In this document: one piece after another, positions 1 through 12,613 of the stretch
Layout: each line of letters starts with the position of its first letter
Position numbering within the stretch: position 1 is the first letter of the stretch
Assembly (NCBI RefSeq): GCF_021018805.1
Contig: NC_086254.1
Span: forward strand, 4,885,001 to 4,949,000
Reading direction: 5' to 3'
From: Prinia subflava
Taxonomy: Eukaryota; Chordata; Aves; Passeriformes; Cisticolidae
DNA: 64,000 bases
The notes under the pieces: model-generated
The model's input: only the letters and a program-made list of their open reading frames with translations
Told to the model about the DNA's origin: nothing
The model's database searches: none
Translations under genes and position numbers: made by a program

Positions 1-1923
1 TGTTACTTTCCTCAATGTCAGCATCATCAGGTTACAAAGAAAACACGTTCTAAAAGGTGCACAGCCCTCAGGTCTCCCAGAGGAGACAGGGAGTGGGGAA
101 AAGCTGCTCAACCTGCCAGTTTGCTTTAGTAGAATTGTAATTTACTGATGTTTGTGATCCACAAGGACAGTGTCCCACCTTTTTGTGTCCCAAAGCAGGC
201 AGCAGGATATACCAGGGAACATTTGGGTGACTTGGCTTGGCCTAAGAGCAGAAGCTCAGTTTGGTTCAGTCCGAAGAGGGAGCTCAGAAAGCTGCAATAT
301 TATCCCTGACTTGATGGGGATTAAGCTGTATTTTAGTGCAATAACCATGTCAGAAGTGAAATTTGAGTGATCATTTGTCTTTGATAGCTTCATTTGCCTT
401 GGGCCCCCTAAGCCATTTCTCAGGGAGTGGGAGAACTCCTGATACTCCAACTCTCTGCATGACTTGTCATTTAAATGACAAAAATCACTTCTCTCAAAAG
501 CCTACTTTTCCTTCAGGAAAATCAGATTAAACCCAGGGCTGAGAGTGTTTTGGTGAGTGGTTTAACATCCAATATGTTGCATGACTGTAGATGTAAAAGT
601 AAATGTGTCGGAAAAGAGAATTTCCCAACTTTTTAAGGTCACCTTCTTTTCTGAAAAGCTTGAGGCCTCAACAGACCATTTTCTATATAGAGAAAATGCT
701 TCAAATGTGTCTTTGTGACCCCTGCACGAGGTTCAGGGGGCTCAGGGGCTGTGGCCTGTGTGCAGGCAGGAGGATTCCATGGTGACTGTTCCAGCTGTGG
801 GCAGCATTCCCAGAGCATCCAAGGACTCAGCACTGGAGGGCTTGTCCAGAGTCTGACCAAATCTCACCTGGCCTTAAAAATGGGTCTTTAGCACGCACTT
901 GGCACCAGTTCTGCTCAGCTGAGCCTTGGAAATCTCCAGGGATGGGAGATCCACCCTGATCCCTGCACAGCATCAGTGCTGCCCTCCCGAGAGATGCAGC
1001 GTCAGGTTGTTGGTTTAATCCTCTTCCAGATTTATTTCCAGGTGTAAGGGCACTGTGAAGTGGCTGCTTGTGCCTTGTCAGTGTTTCCCAAGTATTGCAA
1101 CAATGCAGCATCTTGGCTGTGCCTGTCCTCTGCAAAGTTACTGGATTTTATTCCTCAGGCACACACATGATAAGAATTACAGAATTTGTAAGTGAATTAG
1201 ACCCAAACCAGCTTAGAAGCAAAGCCATAGAAAATTTTCTGTACAATAAATATAACATTTTTGTCCTGAATTATCTCAGTTGCTAAGTAAAAATACGCTA
1301 TAAACCTTCAGAGTGATCCTGTGGGCAGTATTTGAATGGATTTTGTAGCACCGAGTGTGTTGTAATTTGGAAGAAGAAATTTTGAGTTATACAGAAACCA
1401 ACAAATAATACTTGTCATCTTCAGTGAGCTGCAGTTCTCTGATGACTAAAGCCAGAGCACTCTTGGGAAAATAATAAATAAAAGAAAGATTTTACAAAAT
1501 GGCAACACTTCCAGTTGAAATGATGGTCCAGAATCATCTTCCTTCGAGCCTGGCTTCCATTTGTGGGAATTTCCTTGGCATAAGTTCAGAGGTGTAGCTG
1601 CTGTGGAGGTAGATAGAGGCATTTACTGCTAATCTCATTAATGTTTCAGCTGAATTAGGAGACTGAAGGCACTCAGTGCTTACCCAGCACCACCCCAGTT
1701 GGGATAATTAAGATCATTTGCAGCAGATTCAGGGGTATGTCAAACTGGAAACTCAGACCTGCTCAAAGTGAACTCCAGGATAATTCTGTTTTAACCAAAG
1801 CTCCAGGAAAATGCGATCAGAATTTAAGTAACACTTGAGAACTGAAAATAACATCAGGAAAAACATGATGATGACTTGTCCTTTGCAGTTTTTCTGATGG
1901 GATATCCTGCTTCTGTCTTCCAG
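1..1923 (+). other. CUX1: 3' part of an upstream CUX1 intron
   Basis: This stretch precedes exon A and ends in a good polypyrimidine tract and AG acceptor. It has no recognisable coding exon, transposon or array. Its reading frames are short, carry no family resemblance and are closed by stops. Confidence 0.85.
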
Positions 1924-1971
1924 GACCTGCGCAAACAGGTAGCTCCATTACTGAAGAGTTTCCAGGGAGAG
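1924..1971 (+). CDS. CUX1: CUX1 exon A (48 bp, probably third coding exon)
   Basis: The exon reads DLRKQVAPLLKSFQGE in frame 0, a signature of the CUX1 N terminus. It follows a pyrimidine-rich acceptor (...cttctgtcttccag) and ends at a strong donor, GAG|gtaaga. Both ends are phase 0 and the length is 16 codons, so skipping it would keep the frame. In the family this stretch follows about 50-60 N-terminal residues encoded upstream. It belongs to the N-terminal portion reported to restrain DNA binding of full-length CDP, and it is shared with CASP. The longer open frame around it (1876-2322) is chance read-through into intron and CR1 sequence. Confidence 0.96.
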
Positions 1972-2130
1972 GTAAGAGCTTCTTCTGCTTCTGGGGGTGT
2001 TGTCAGTGCTGCTCCACATGAGCCTGGTGTGCTGGCAGGGTGGGCACGGAGCCCTCCAGGCTCAGCCCTTGGCATTCTGTGTGTGCAGGGAATGGCAGCA
2101 CCTGCAGGGAGCCCGAGGATGGAGAGGGAG

Positions 2131-2412
2131 CTTTTACTAGAGCACAGCGTGACAGGACAGGGGGATGGCTTCAAACTGGCACAGAGTTGGTTCAGATTGG
2201 AAATTGGGAAGAAGTTCTACCCTGTGAGGGTGGTGGGGCCCTGGCACAGGTTGTCCAGACAAGCCTCATCCCTGGAAGTGTTTGAAACCAGGTTGGATGG
2301 GGCTCTGAGCAACCTGAGATAGAGGAAAACGTCCCTGCCCATGGCAGTGGGGTGGAACAAGAGGATCCTGAAGGTCCCTTCCAACCCAGGTCATTCTGTG
2401 ACTCTGTGATAC
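2131..2412 (+). mobile_element. CR1 LINE 3' end fragment
   Basis: The stretch follows the avian CR1 3' region: a 'ttcagattgg' segment, a 'ccctggcacagg' segment, 'atggggctctgagcaacct', 'gtccctgcccatggcag', and 'aaggtcccttccaaccca' followed by degenerate attctgtgac octamers at the end. Orientation is +, the same as the gene. It is strongly 5'-truncated, as is usual for CR1. It lies 48 bp upstream of the decamer minisatellite. Confidence 0.88.
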
Positions 2413-2460
2413 CCTGGCTTTGTGCTGGACAATCTGAACTGGTCACAGCCCTTTGCTCTG

Positions 2461-3326
2461 AGCCTCCCTGAGCATTCCTGGGCCTCCCTGAGCATCCCTG
2501 AGCATCCCTGGGCCTCCCTGGGCCTCCCTGAGCATCCCTGAGCATCCCTGAGCCTCCCTGAGCATCCCTGGGCCTTCCTGAGCCTCCCTGAGCCTCCCTG
2601 AGCCTCCCTGAGCCTTCCTGAGCCTCCCTGAGCATCCCTGAGCATCCCTGGGCCTTCCTGAGCCTCCCTGAGCATCCCTGGGCCTTCCTGAGCCTCCCTG
2701 AGCCTCCCTGAGCCTCCCTGGGCCTTCCTGAGCCTCCCTGAGCATCCCTGAGCATCCCTGAGCCCCCCTGAGCATCCCCGAGCCCCCCTGAGCATCACTG
2801 GGCCTCCCTGAGCATCCCTGGGCCTTCCTGAGCATCCCTGAGCCTCCCTGAGCATCCCTGAGCCTCCCCGAGCCCCCCTGAGCATCACTGGGCCTCCCTG
2901 AGCATCCCTGGGCCTTCCTGAGCATCCCTGGGCCTCCCTGGGCCTCCCTGAGCATCCCTGAGCCTCCCTGAGCATCCCTGAGCCTCCCCGAGCCCCCCTG
3001 AGCATCCCTGAGCATCCCTGGGCCTCCCTGAGCATCCCTGAGCCCCCCTGAGCATCCCTGGGCCTCCCTGAGCCCCCCTGAGCATCCCCGAGCCCCCCTG
3101 AGCATCCCTGAGCATCCCTGGGCCTCCCTGAGCCCCAGTGAGCATCCCTGAGCCTCCCTGAGCCTCTCTGAGCATCCCTGGGCCTCCCTGTGCATCCCTG
3201 GGCCTCCCTGTGCATCCCTGAGCCCCCCTGAGCATCCCTGAGCATCCCTGAGCCCCCCTGAGCATCCCTGGGCCTCCCTGAGCATCCCTGAGCATCCCTG
3301 AGCATCCCTGAGCCCCCCTGAGCCTC
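2461..3326. repeat. 86-unit decamer minisatellite (AGCMTCCCTG family)
   Basis: From 2461 to 3320 the sequence is 86 consecutive 10-bp units with no insertion or deletion. The main variants are AGCATCCCTG, AGCCTCCCTG, GGCCTCCCTG, GGCCTTCCTG and AGCCCCCCTG. A larger duplication is visible: 2791-2880 and 2881-3000 share an ordered series of variants that starts with AGCATCACTG and ends with AGCCTCCCCG AGCCCCCCTG. The minus strand has GGG every 10 bp, and because the unit lacks stops it gives long open frames on that strand. These are not genes. Confidence 0.97.
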
Positions 3327-5385
3327 CTGTCACAGTGGCAGGACCCAGGTGGCACATCCAGCTGGCTGGGCCCCGCTGACCCCACAGGCTGAGCTCTAAT
3401 AAATGCAGTGTAGTGCACTGTAGGGGTTTCACATTCACCAATTTCTGTTTCTCAAAATGAGTGCAGTGGTTTTTCCAGCAGTGGATTTGATTCTCATTCT
3501 TTTCTTTTAGTGTTTGTTAATAAACCTAGCTTTCCACCTTTTACATTTGAGCCTGCTTTTCTTTTCTCCTAATCCTATCTCACAGCAGGAAAAAGAGTAA
3601 ATAATTCCAGGAGACGCTCAGACCACTACACTAATTTTGAGGAACCACTCATAAAACACGAGGATACTGCAAATCGTCCTCCCTGCAAATCTTTCCAGCT
3701 GTAAAACCTTGTGTTCCGAGGGCTGATGGAAAAGCTGGGCTTGGCAGGTGTTTGCAGGGAGGCTGCTGCTGGCCCTGGCTTGGGTTTCTCCTCACAGCAC
3801 CCACCGAGACACACGAGCACAGTGCTCACGAGTTGAAAAGCCAACTTTTGTTATTCTGAACAGTTTCTACAGGCAAAGGCAGCTGGGCCAGTTGGAGAGT
3901 TTTCCATTTTTGCTGGGGCCAGCTGGGAGCCGTGGTTCTGCCGCTCGGGAAGCGTCAGGGAGGGAAGGTGGAAATTGGATTTACCTTGTAAAGCTGTGTG
4001 GGGTGCTGGATGGAGGATTGAGCTGACACTGATGCACCTCACAGAGCTCTGCCCCTCAGGAACTGTGCTCCAGCACCTCCCCAGCCCCTGAGCTGTTCAC
4101 TGAGCTCAGACTGGGGCAGTTCCATCGGCACAGGGAAGTTCAGGAGTGCGTTTGCAGGATGGGGATTCAAGTGCACAATTCCCCGAGTGAGCCTTGCATT
4201 CCTGATCACATCCTGCTAAATCTCATTGCCAGCTAGGCAATAATCCCTCATTTAAAAGCAGCGTGGTACTTTTTTGGTTTACAACCTGATTTCCCAAGTA
4301 TTGCTAGAAATAAATAAATAACTAACCAGGATAACTTTGTCCTTGATATATCCACCAGACATTTGTGAGAACAAAGAGTGACTTGCCTGAGTCCGTTTGC
4401 CAATGGAAATTTACACTTTAAAATTGCTCTGAGTGCATTGCAGTGCTCTTAGAACCTTTCCACTTCAGTTTCAAGCTTGCAATGCACTGACTGAAAAGTG
4501 CATGTGTGCTTTCAGCACTGTTCTTTAATGAAGGCAATGTCTGAGGATCAAGTAAGAAACATCAATTTTGAATTTGGCTACAGTGAAGGAGATTAGGAGA
4601 TTCCCCCATTAGATCTTCTCTGGTGGAGACAGCTCCCTGTTCCCTTGGTTATGGCTCACACACACTCCTCTCCTGTAGTTTTGCTTCACTGATATAAAAA
4701 TGAAGTTTACTTTGGTATAAATTTAACCTCACTAGAATAAAAGTTGTTGTTGTAATCCCCTGTTACGCAAATGAAGCACAAATACATTAAAAGATTGTGC
4801 TGCTGAATCTCTGAGCTGGTGATTCCAGTCTCCCTAATCGAGACAGGGTTTCAGAAACCTAAAAAACCTGAACTAATCATGATTGACTACATAAATGCAC
4901 CACATTAAACTGTGAATTATGGTATTTGATTATAGATGTAATTACTGTATCTTGTTTTGGAGACAAATCAAAATACCGAGGATATGAGCCTGCTCTGTTG
5001 AGTTATATTTGATTGTTCAGGATATAGATCTGGTTTCTGGTTGTTGTTAAGGCTGACTTTCTAAAACATCAGCAGATGACTGCTCTGGGTATCTCAAAAA
5101 CAAGTTTTGTTAAGCAAATAGGCCTCTCTCCATTTCAAATCCACAGGAGATGCCTCGGCTCCTGTCCCCTGCGAGGCTCAGGGAGCAGACTGAGCTCAGC
5201 AGCCCCTGGGACTGCCTGCAATCATTTATTACCTGCCAGGTGATATTTGCTGTGCTGGGAGGAGCTGCCAGAGGGACCTTTTGCTCACACAGTACCTGTG
5301 GGACGGGATGTGAGTAGGGAGGAGGAATGGGGCAAGAGGTTCCCTGATTTCTCTACACAGACATCAGTTCTCAGCCCCAGATTTG

Positions 5386-5508
5386 GCCCTGGAGGTGTCC
5401 AAGGCCAGGCTGGGTGGGGCTCTGAGTGAGCTGCTCTAGTGGAAGGTGCACATGGCAGGGGAGCTGGGCTTTACCCCCAGCCCCAAACCTTCAGTGATTC
5501 TGTGATTT
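5386..5508 (+). mobile_element. CR1 LINE 3' end fragment, short and diverged
   Basis: It shows the CR1 landmarks 'ccaaggccaggctgggtggg', 'tggaaggtgcacatggcag' and a terminal 'agtgattctgtgatt'. It has internal deletions relative to the better copy at 26230-26472. Orientation is +. Confidence 0.75.
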
Positions 5509-8500
5509 GGAGGTTTTAAAAAAGATCAACAGCAGTGAGGAAATAAAACAGAGGTGAGTGCAGAAGTGGTGGGAATAAATGGTTTTTAGGCCCCTTCTGC
5601 TGGAGAGAGTGTCCTGGAGCAGGGGTAGGGAATGCTGTAGGAGCAGCTCCACAGCCACTGTGGGTGGGAATGTGGAATTTGGGGCACCACCAGCTGCTCA
5701 CTCAGAAGGGAGGATAAAGGTCCTTGCCTGATGCAATTCTCCATTCCCTGTGGAAGAGTCTCCACCACATTTTTGCCTCTGACTCCTGTCTGCACCCCCC
5801 ACTGCTGCTGCTGCTCGAACCCTTCTCTTAGAACCAAGTGCTTTTGGCATGGAATAATAAATTATTATTTATTATAATAATTTATACACCAAAAGGGAAG
5901 TGGGCTTTTGCCCATCCCATCCTGGCCCTGTCCACAGGGCTCTGGGCTCTAGGGAGGGCCAGCAGCTCAGAGCTCCTGACAAGCACAGGTATCTGAGCAG
6001 CTTTACGTGGACATTGCTGTATTCCTGCTCCCACCCCTGCCTTTCCTCTGCACTTTTTCTGGTGTGATCCCACATTCAGCACAAAATTGGGGTTTTTCCC
6101 CTCTTTTTGCTGGCTTGGTTTCCTGCCAGGTGGGTTCAGAGCAGCAGCTCAGGGCAAGGGAGAGACCAGGAGAGCCAAGCCAGGGGCAGGAGCAGCACAA
6201 ATGTGTCAGCTCAGGTTGGCTTAAACTGTCCTTGAACTGTGCCTGGGTGAGCCTGATGTGACTTGGAGAGAGGGGAAGTTAAGCTCAGGTATTTATGTCC
6301 CCTCCCAAGCACGATTTATGGGAGCTGCTGGTAAACATGGGGCCAGTTGGCTTTTTTAAACAAACCCACAGGTTGCTTTAGCCAATTTTCTCTTCAGTTT
6401 AAGCGTGGAATGTTGATCCTTCCCCCCAGTATTTTCCCTTTATATCAGATGAATTTATAAATACCGGACAAAGCAGAACATTCTGTAGTCCTTAGTTATT
6501 TATCTCATTCATTGAGATAAAAACGGTTCCAGTTATCAAATGTTCAGTTTCCATTAGTACTTGGAAATAACTTTTTTTGTATAGATCTCAGTGTGTTAAC
6601 TAACTGGATTTTTTATGGTAAGAGTTAAAGTAAAAGCACTATGAAATGGAATTTAGCATACTACAAATTTTCAAATGCATTCCTAGTTCAGCATAAGCCC
6701 CTATTAATTCATCACTGGAGAATAGTTTTATTATAGTACTTTTTCCTTATTTAGGATCTTAATGGAAATTTGAAGGCAGTTTTCTAATTTAACAGAATGT
6801 TGTGTCTGCTTCAGAGCTGATGCTATTGTTCTTTTGAAATCTGTGGGTAACTTTTCTGCCTTCCCTGGAAGATTTAAGGTCTGGGTGGTGTAAATAGGCC
6901 ATTGTGAGCAAGACAGTTAAAAGTCATTAATTTCAGAAGTGTAAAATTCCTGTCATTTTAATCTTAAATCTCTGTCTTGCTTTTCCTTTTCATTGCCATT
7001 AACTTGAGGATGCAACTTATTAATGGTTTGCTCTCCCTATGCTGGACTAAATACAGGACAGAACCAGGAAAGGTTAAAGAGTTTTACTATGCAATCATTA
7101 AATTATTATTCTCTATAATTAGCAAGGCACTCTTGCAAGCAGCCATCTGAATAAGCTGTATTTTGGATAGGTCAGTCTGCTTTACCACCCATCAGTGGAT
7201 GGATATTTGTACATTAAATCTGAAAAAGGGAAAAAAAAAAGAAGGGATGTTCTTGGACTATGTTAATTTACAGAACCAAAGTCGTGGTATGGAAATCTAA
7301 CGTTGGAATCCGCATTTGTGAAGTCATCAGACAGATATTTTAAGGCTGGGAAAGGATTTCCTGAGGTCATTAGCATTCTTTTCATGTGGCATAAGAGCAC
7401 TGTCCAACAGTAATGCAGTAATCCCTCATTTGGAGAACCCTCCAAGGCACAGACTCCAAAACAACAGGCTGGACTTGCTGTCTGTGAAAGCCATTCCTCA
7501 GACTCTTCTCCCAGAGCAAGGACTTTTAAGGGTATTGCCACTCTGAGGAGACCACTCTGGCTCCCCACTCCGCTCAATTGCTCTTTAAACTATTAATTTG
7601 GTCAGTTGAGTAATTTAATAATTTTCCATACGCAGACAACAGAAGCTGAAAATCAGTTTGATGTGCTGGAACCACTAATCATGTCTTTGAAGGAATACTC
7701 TAATAATGAGTGCCTAAACCACTTCAGACCTATGTTCCTTCTGCATTTTGAAGGACTATTCCTGAGCTGATACTCATATTTTTCTATTTTACCCCCTTTA
7801 ATTTCCTTATGTTAAATTTCCAAACCTAATTAATACAATTTCTTTCCTGTACGTTCACTCCATGATGGCTCAATTAGAGCAGCAGTAGAACTGTGGTTCA
7901 ATATTCAGGCCAACTTCATAATTGAAAACACATTTTCTTCTCAAAAGCTGCAGCTGGTTTGGTTCTGCTCATGCAGAAAAGGATATAACCTTGCATAACA
8001 TAGGAAATGAACGGTTGAGAGAGAAGCCAAATTCAATTTCAGTCAGATATTTTGAGGATAAGTCCATGATCTATGGAAGCAAGGGAATGAAAAGTGTGTG
8101 TATGTGGAAAGCAGCGTGTTCAGCACTCTATTAATCACGGCCAGCCTGGGTGCTGTTGTGTGCCTTGCGTTAGCACTGATGCTCACAGGGAGGCTGGAGA
8201 GCAGCCAAGCACTCCAGAAGTTAACCTCTTAAAGACCCTGAGCTGCTTTCTGTTGAATAAATGTAATTTTGTGGTCAGAAATAAATGCTTGTGATGTAGC
8301 AGGAGCTTTGAAAACAACAGCGTGGCAAAGCTATTACAAATTGCTCTGTGTTGGGGAAGTCAACAGCATACATCAAAATCCAGCGCTCGTGTTTGGGCCC
8401 AGAGCCTCTCTGCTTTTCAATGGAAGTCCCATCAAAACCCTCTGTTTACCAAAAGTTAGGGGGTTTTGGTAGTTAATTCTCATTTAAAGCCCACTCTGCA

Positions 8501-10948
8501 TCTCAGTTCTGTTCCCCAAAGCAGGGAGAGGTCGTGACCTGCTCTCGGGGTAACGCAGCTCCGCAGCGCTTTCATTTCTTTGTTTACAGAAGTGTGTAAA
8601 TGATTATTTATTTATTTTTGGCTGGCTTGATTGCAGTTTAAACAACATCTTTCCTGAGGAAGGTGATTTAAATATACTCCAGCATCTCACGGGCAGATGA
8701 GCTCTCCCTGCTGAGCACGCGGGGCGGCTGCTGCAGGGCCAAAAGCATCCCTGAGAGGAGACACTGAGCAGCAGGGGAGGGACAGGACTGCAGAGACTCT
8801 CAAATACACTCAGAGACTCTCCTGTTATCTCCCTTTTTCCTTCCTGGGACAGCTCTCAGCTGTGGGGATAACAGGCAAGGTCCCAAACCTTACACATCCC
8901 ACCAGAAGCAGCGACAGGCGCCCTGCGCCTTCCCCAAAGCTCGTGCAGGTTCCTCTCCAACTTGCAAGCAAATTGTACCAAGGCAGCAGAGACTACCAGG
9001 GTAACTTTGGGGAGGATCAGCCCAAGTCCTCTTATTTTTACATAATTGACAAAGTGCTGAAATCCCTGTTGGCAGCTGGTGGGCTGTCTGTACCGAGGCA
9101 CGCTGTGCCGCTGCCACGCGCTCGGGGGCAACAGTGGTGGGAAATTCACTTTATTCAGGATTCCGACAGGCAGCCCTGGTGCAGCTCACAGGGTCAGGAG
9201 TGTCTTCTCATCCTCGGGAGAAAAAAAAGAGAGCTTGAAGTGTGCTGGAAGGAATGGGGATGGGAGGGCTGGGCTGGGCGAGGTTTTCTGCCGAGTCCCA
9301 CATACAGAATTATTGTTTCTCCAAATACAGAATTAGCTCTGTATTTATTACACCATTACCCCTGTATTTATTACAGAATTACCTCTATTTATTACAGATT
9401 TACTATGAGGCTCTATACAGTCTGGTGTCTGGTCTTGCTTTGTCAGAAAAGAGAAGCAAGAGGGTGAGCTCAGTACAAAGCTCAGGGGAAAGGTGCATCT
9501 TGGTATTTGTGTGCGGGGGATTTTGCACAGAGGTGGTGCAAAGGTGCTGTTAATGAGCTCCTTCTTGCATGGATCCTCTGACCTGATTTTTTAAAAATAT
9601 TAAACAGAATTTTGGACCATCCATGAGGGAGAGGAGTGACTGTGGGTTCCAGGTCACTGCTCAGGGACTGGAGGAGAGGTGCACAGGCAGGTGAGAGCAC
9701 CACTCACCTCCCACATGGCTCCTGCTGCTGGGGTGATGTGGGAGAGCCCAGGCTGCTCTGTCCTGGCCTTCTCCCCTTCCTCCCTGCCCCATTTCCCACA
9801 CCAGACACGGCTGGGATGGCATGGCCAGAGTTGTTCTCCATCCTTGTGCTCTCACAGAACCTCGAAGATCAGAACTGGCAAGCTGTGACATCTCCCTCTT
9901 TGGTGACAGAGCAAATGATTCACTGATCTACTCACCAGAAGGATGTTCCTTCAGTTTTGGGGAAGGATGTGTCCCCTGTTTAGAGGTCAGCTCTTAGTTT
10001 TACCTTTGTGCCATTAAGAAAAATCATGACTGGCCTGTGCTGACTTGAGAGAGGCTGTGATGTGAAGTGTAGAATTACATGGGTAAATAAATATTCATTG
10101 TGCAGCCAAATTGGGGCACCCCATGTCTGGTTTCACACAAGGTTTTATAGCCCTTGAAATTCAGGTACAGCCCAATTTGACTAATCACTAGCACCCACAC
10201 TTACTAATTGGAGTAAAACATTGCAAAGCAAAACAAAGCAAATTTCCATAGCAGTCTACAGATTTAGACATCCCTGGGGTCATTCTTGCTGGAGTTTTTG
10301 GCTTGTGACACCAGAAAACACTGTGAGGGTTTGAGTAAAGTGTCACAGGGGCTGGGATGTTGGCATTGGTGTTCAGTATCCTTTATCCTTCCATGAGCAA
10401 AATCCTGATTTCCAGGACCAGGCTGTCCTTTGATTTGTTTTACATGAGCATGAAAAGCACCAAAGCCTCCAGGAAAATTGTAACGTGTCATTACATCAGA
10501 GTGTATAATACGAACTAATACAGACATGAACAAAGTTAATCCACTTTCATACTGTAAAGATTGATGGATAAAAGAGAATTCTGGTAACATTTGGCACTCT
10601 GAGCCTCCTTGTGCCCTCCATTCCTTGGCCCTGGTTTCGTGCTGTACCCGCCCGATGCCGTGGGGTGTCCTTGCCCCAGCTCTGGGTCCCCAGCTCCCCC
10701 CTGGTGCTGAGCCCAGCAAATGCACAGGATGAGTCAGTTCAGTTTGCCAGCACAATGGAAAATAAATTCTTCCTCTCCTTCCTTAGTTTTTCACCGAGCC
10801 ACTGAGCTGAATCACTCTCAAACAGAGGCAGGAGGAGGGAGCAGGGCTGCCCCGTGGATGGGCTGGAAGCTGGGTGAGAGCAGGGGCTGGGGGACCTGCT
10901 CTGAAATCAGAGAGAGGTGAGGAGGTAAAGAATTAGGAACTCTGAGAA

Positions 10949-11192
10949 TGGAGTTTGGAGACGGAGCAACGCAGGTCTGACCAATATGGTTATAACATAC
11001 ATTCTCCTCTTTATTCACGAGGTGGCTGGTTATATACAGTGAGAATAGTTTACAGTAACAGGTGCATTTCTATTGGCAGTGAGCATGAACAAAAATGCAA
11101 GCTATTACAGTTTAAGGCAGCTACCATGTCCTTACAGTAATTGCCCTATTCTACTGATACCCATACCTTAACCAATTTCTAGCTGTGCCACA
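10949..11192 (-). mobile_element. Possible solo LTR remnant of an avian endogenous retrovirus
   Basis: Read on the minus strand the segment begins TGTGGCACAG and ends in CTCCA. It holds a TATATAA-like box about 20 bp before an AATAAAG polyadenylation-type signal (near 11012) and a downstream CGTCTCC element, the usual order in a short LTR. I could not find a convincing target-site duplication or any gag/pol/env frame. A second reverse segment with TATAAAA lies nearby at about 10090-10270. The assignment is tentative; it could be ordinary intron sequence. Confidence 0.3.
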
Positions 11193-12526
11193 AGCTGAGG
11201 CCCAGTTTGGGATAGCTGAACCTTTATTCAATAAGTCATCCTGCTCTTGCTACAAGGAGGGAGGCAGGTGGGTGATCCAAGATCCAGGAGAGCTCAGCAG
11301 GGACAGCACAGCCGCTGATCCAAAGGCAGGGGGGCAGACAGGACTGAGTCTGAGCCGTGGCTCTGCTGTGATATCTGCGGGCACACGCTGGGCTGGGCTG
11401 TGTCACTGGGAGGGAAGATCAAAGATTGGAAAGGCAGCACGAAGCTGTCCTGTGAGAACATCCTCAGGGGATGGCAGCCTTGTTTGTCTGGGAAAAGCAG
11501 GATTTATCTGGGCATGAAAGGAAGAGGGGGTTTTAAGGGTTCAAGGCTGCAGCTGTTTCACAGTGGAGGGAACAGAATTGCAAAGCTGAGGTGTTTGAGT
11601 TCTTCCTAAAGCTCTCTGCTTAGCTGGAGGTTAAACCAACAGGTTGGTGAGGCAGGCGTGCCCTGGTACCTCTCCTGGTACCTCTGTCCCGACCCAAGCA
11701 GCCTTGTTGAACAGACTGGTATTGGATCCACTGTGAAATCCTTAATTCTGTTAAAGCATTTATAGCCCAGCTAAAATCCACGCCATATGCCTTAAGCAAC
11801 TGCGCAGAAATAATTTCTTTATAATTTTGCTTCAAAACTGTTTTAATTGCAAGAAAGCTAAAAATAAGAATTTCTTACTTTTTCTTTTGTCAGTGGCAAA
11901 ATAAATTAACAGGGGTGGTGAAGAAATTTTTATTAGTTTGTAATTTACAAAGCTATTTTTATTAATTTATTTATTAATGTAGATATCTCTTGGTGTTAAG
12001 AAAGGGAAATCAAGCCAACTGTATTGTAAAGGCTTCAAACAAGATTGATGCATTAATAATCCTGCTAGAGCCACCATTTGATTCCAAGGCAGTTATTCAA
12101 GAATACAACATGGCTTTAAAAAGTGGTGCTTTAATGAGTTGTTCTCGTGCTTTTCCCTTTGTTTCATATGGTTCTTCCAGTTCTTAATGGTGTTTTGGTA
12201 ACTTGTAATAACTGAAGACAAATGGAAAAACTTCGTGATGCAAAACAATATGACAAAAGATGTGTAAGGGATGGGTGTCTCCTTAAGGCATCCATTTATT
12301 AAAAAATCAGAACAGAAAAATAACTTCACTTTTAAATCATTTATTTTTACTTAATAAATTAGTTCCAGACTGTGTGCAGAACAGCCAAAGACATGTTAAG
12401 ATGGTTAACGAGAGTTAAATTAGAGAACATTTGTGTTTGTGGTACTGAGAGTGAATCACCAGTGCTTTGGCAATGCCAGACAGCCTCAGCACTGGGAACC
12501 CCTCACAGAGGAGCTGTTTTTGGGGT

Positions 12527-12613
12527 GCTGAGTGCACATCCCAACCTTCAGCTCTGCTGAGTGCACATCCCAACCTTCAGCTCTGCTGAGTGCAGATCCC
12601 AACCTTCGGCTCT
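12527..12613. repeat. 29-bp unit, three tandem copies
   Basis: Units start at 12527, 12556 and 12585, each opening GCTGAGTGCA and containing CCCAACCTTC. The first two are identical and the third has two substitutions, which points to a recent local triplication. Confidence 0.9.

Noticed and set aside
1876..2322. 148-codon + frame containing exon A
   Set aside because: Only the 48 bp of exon A is CUX1. The downstream part crosses a strong donor and continues into a CR1 fragment.
2192..3441. Open frames of 177-332 codons on the minus strand (Gln-Gly-Cys-Ser-Gly type repeats)
   Set aside because: They arise because the decamer minisatellite has no stop in any minus-strand frame. All three frames are open and give the same low-complexity peptide.
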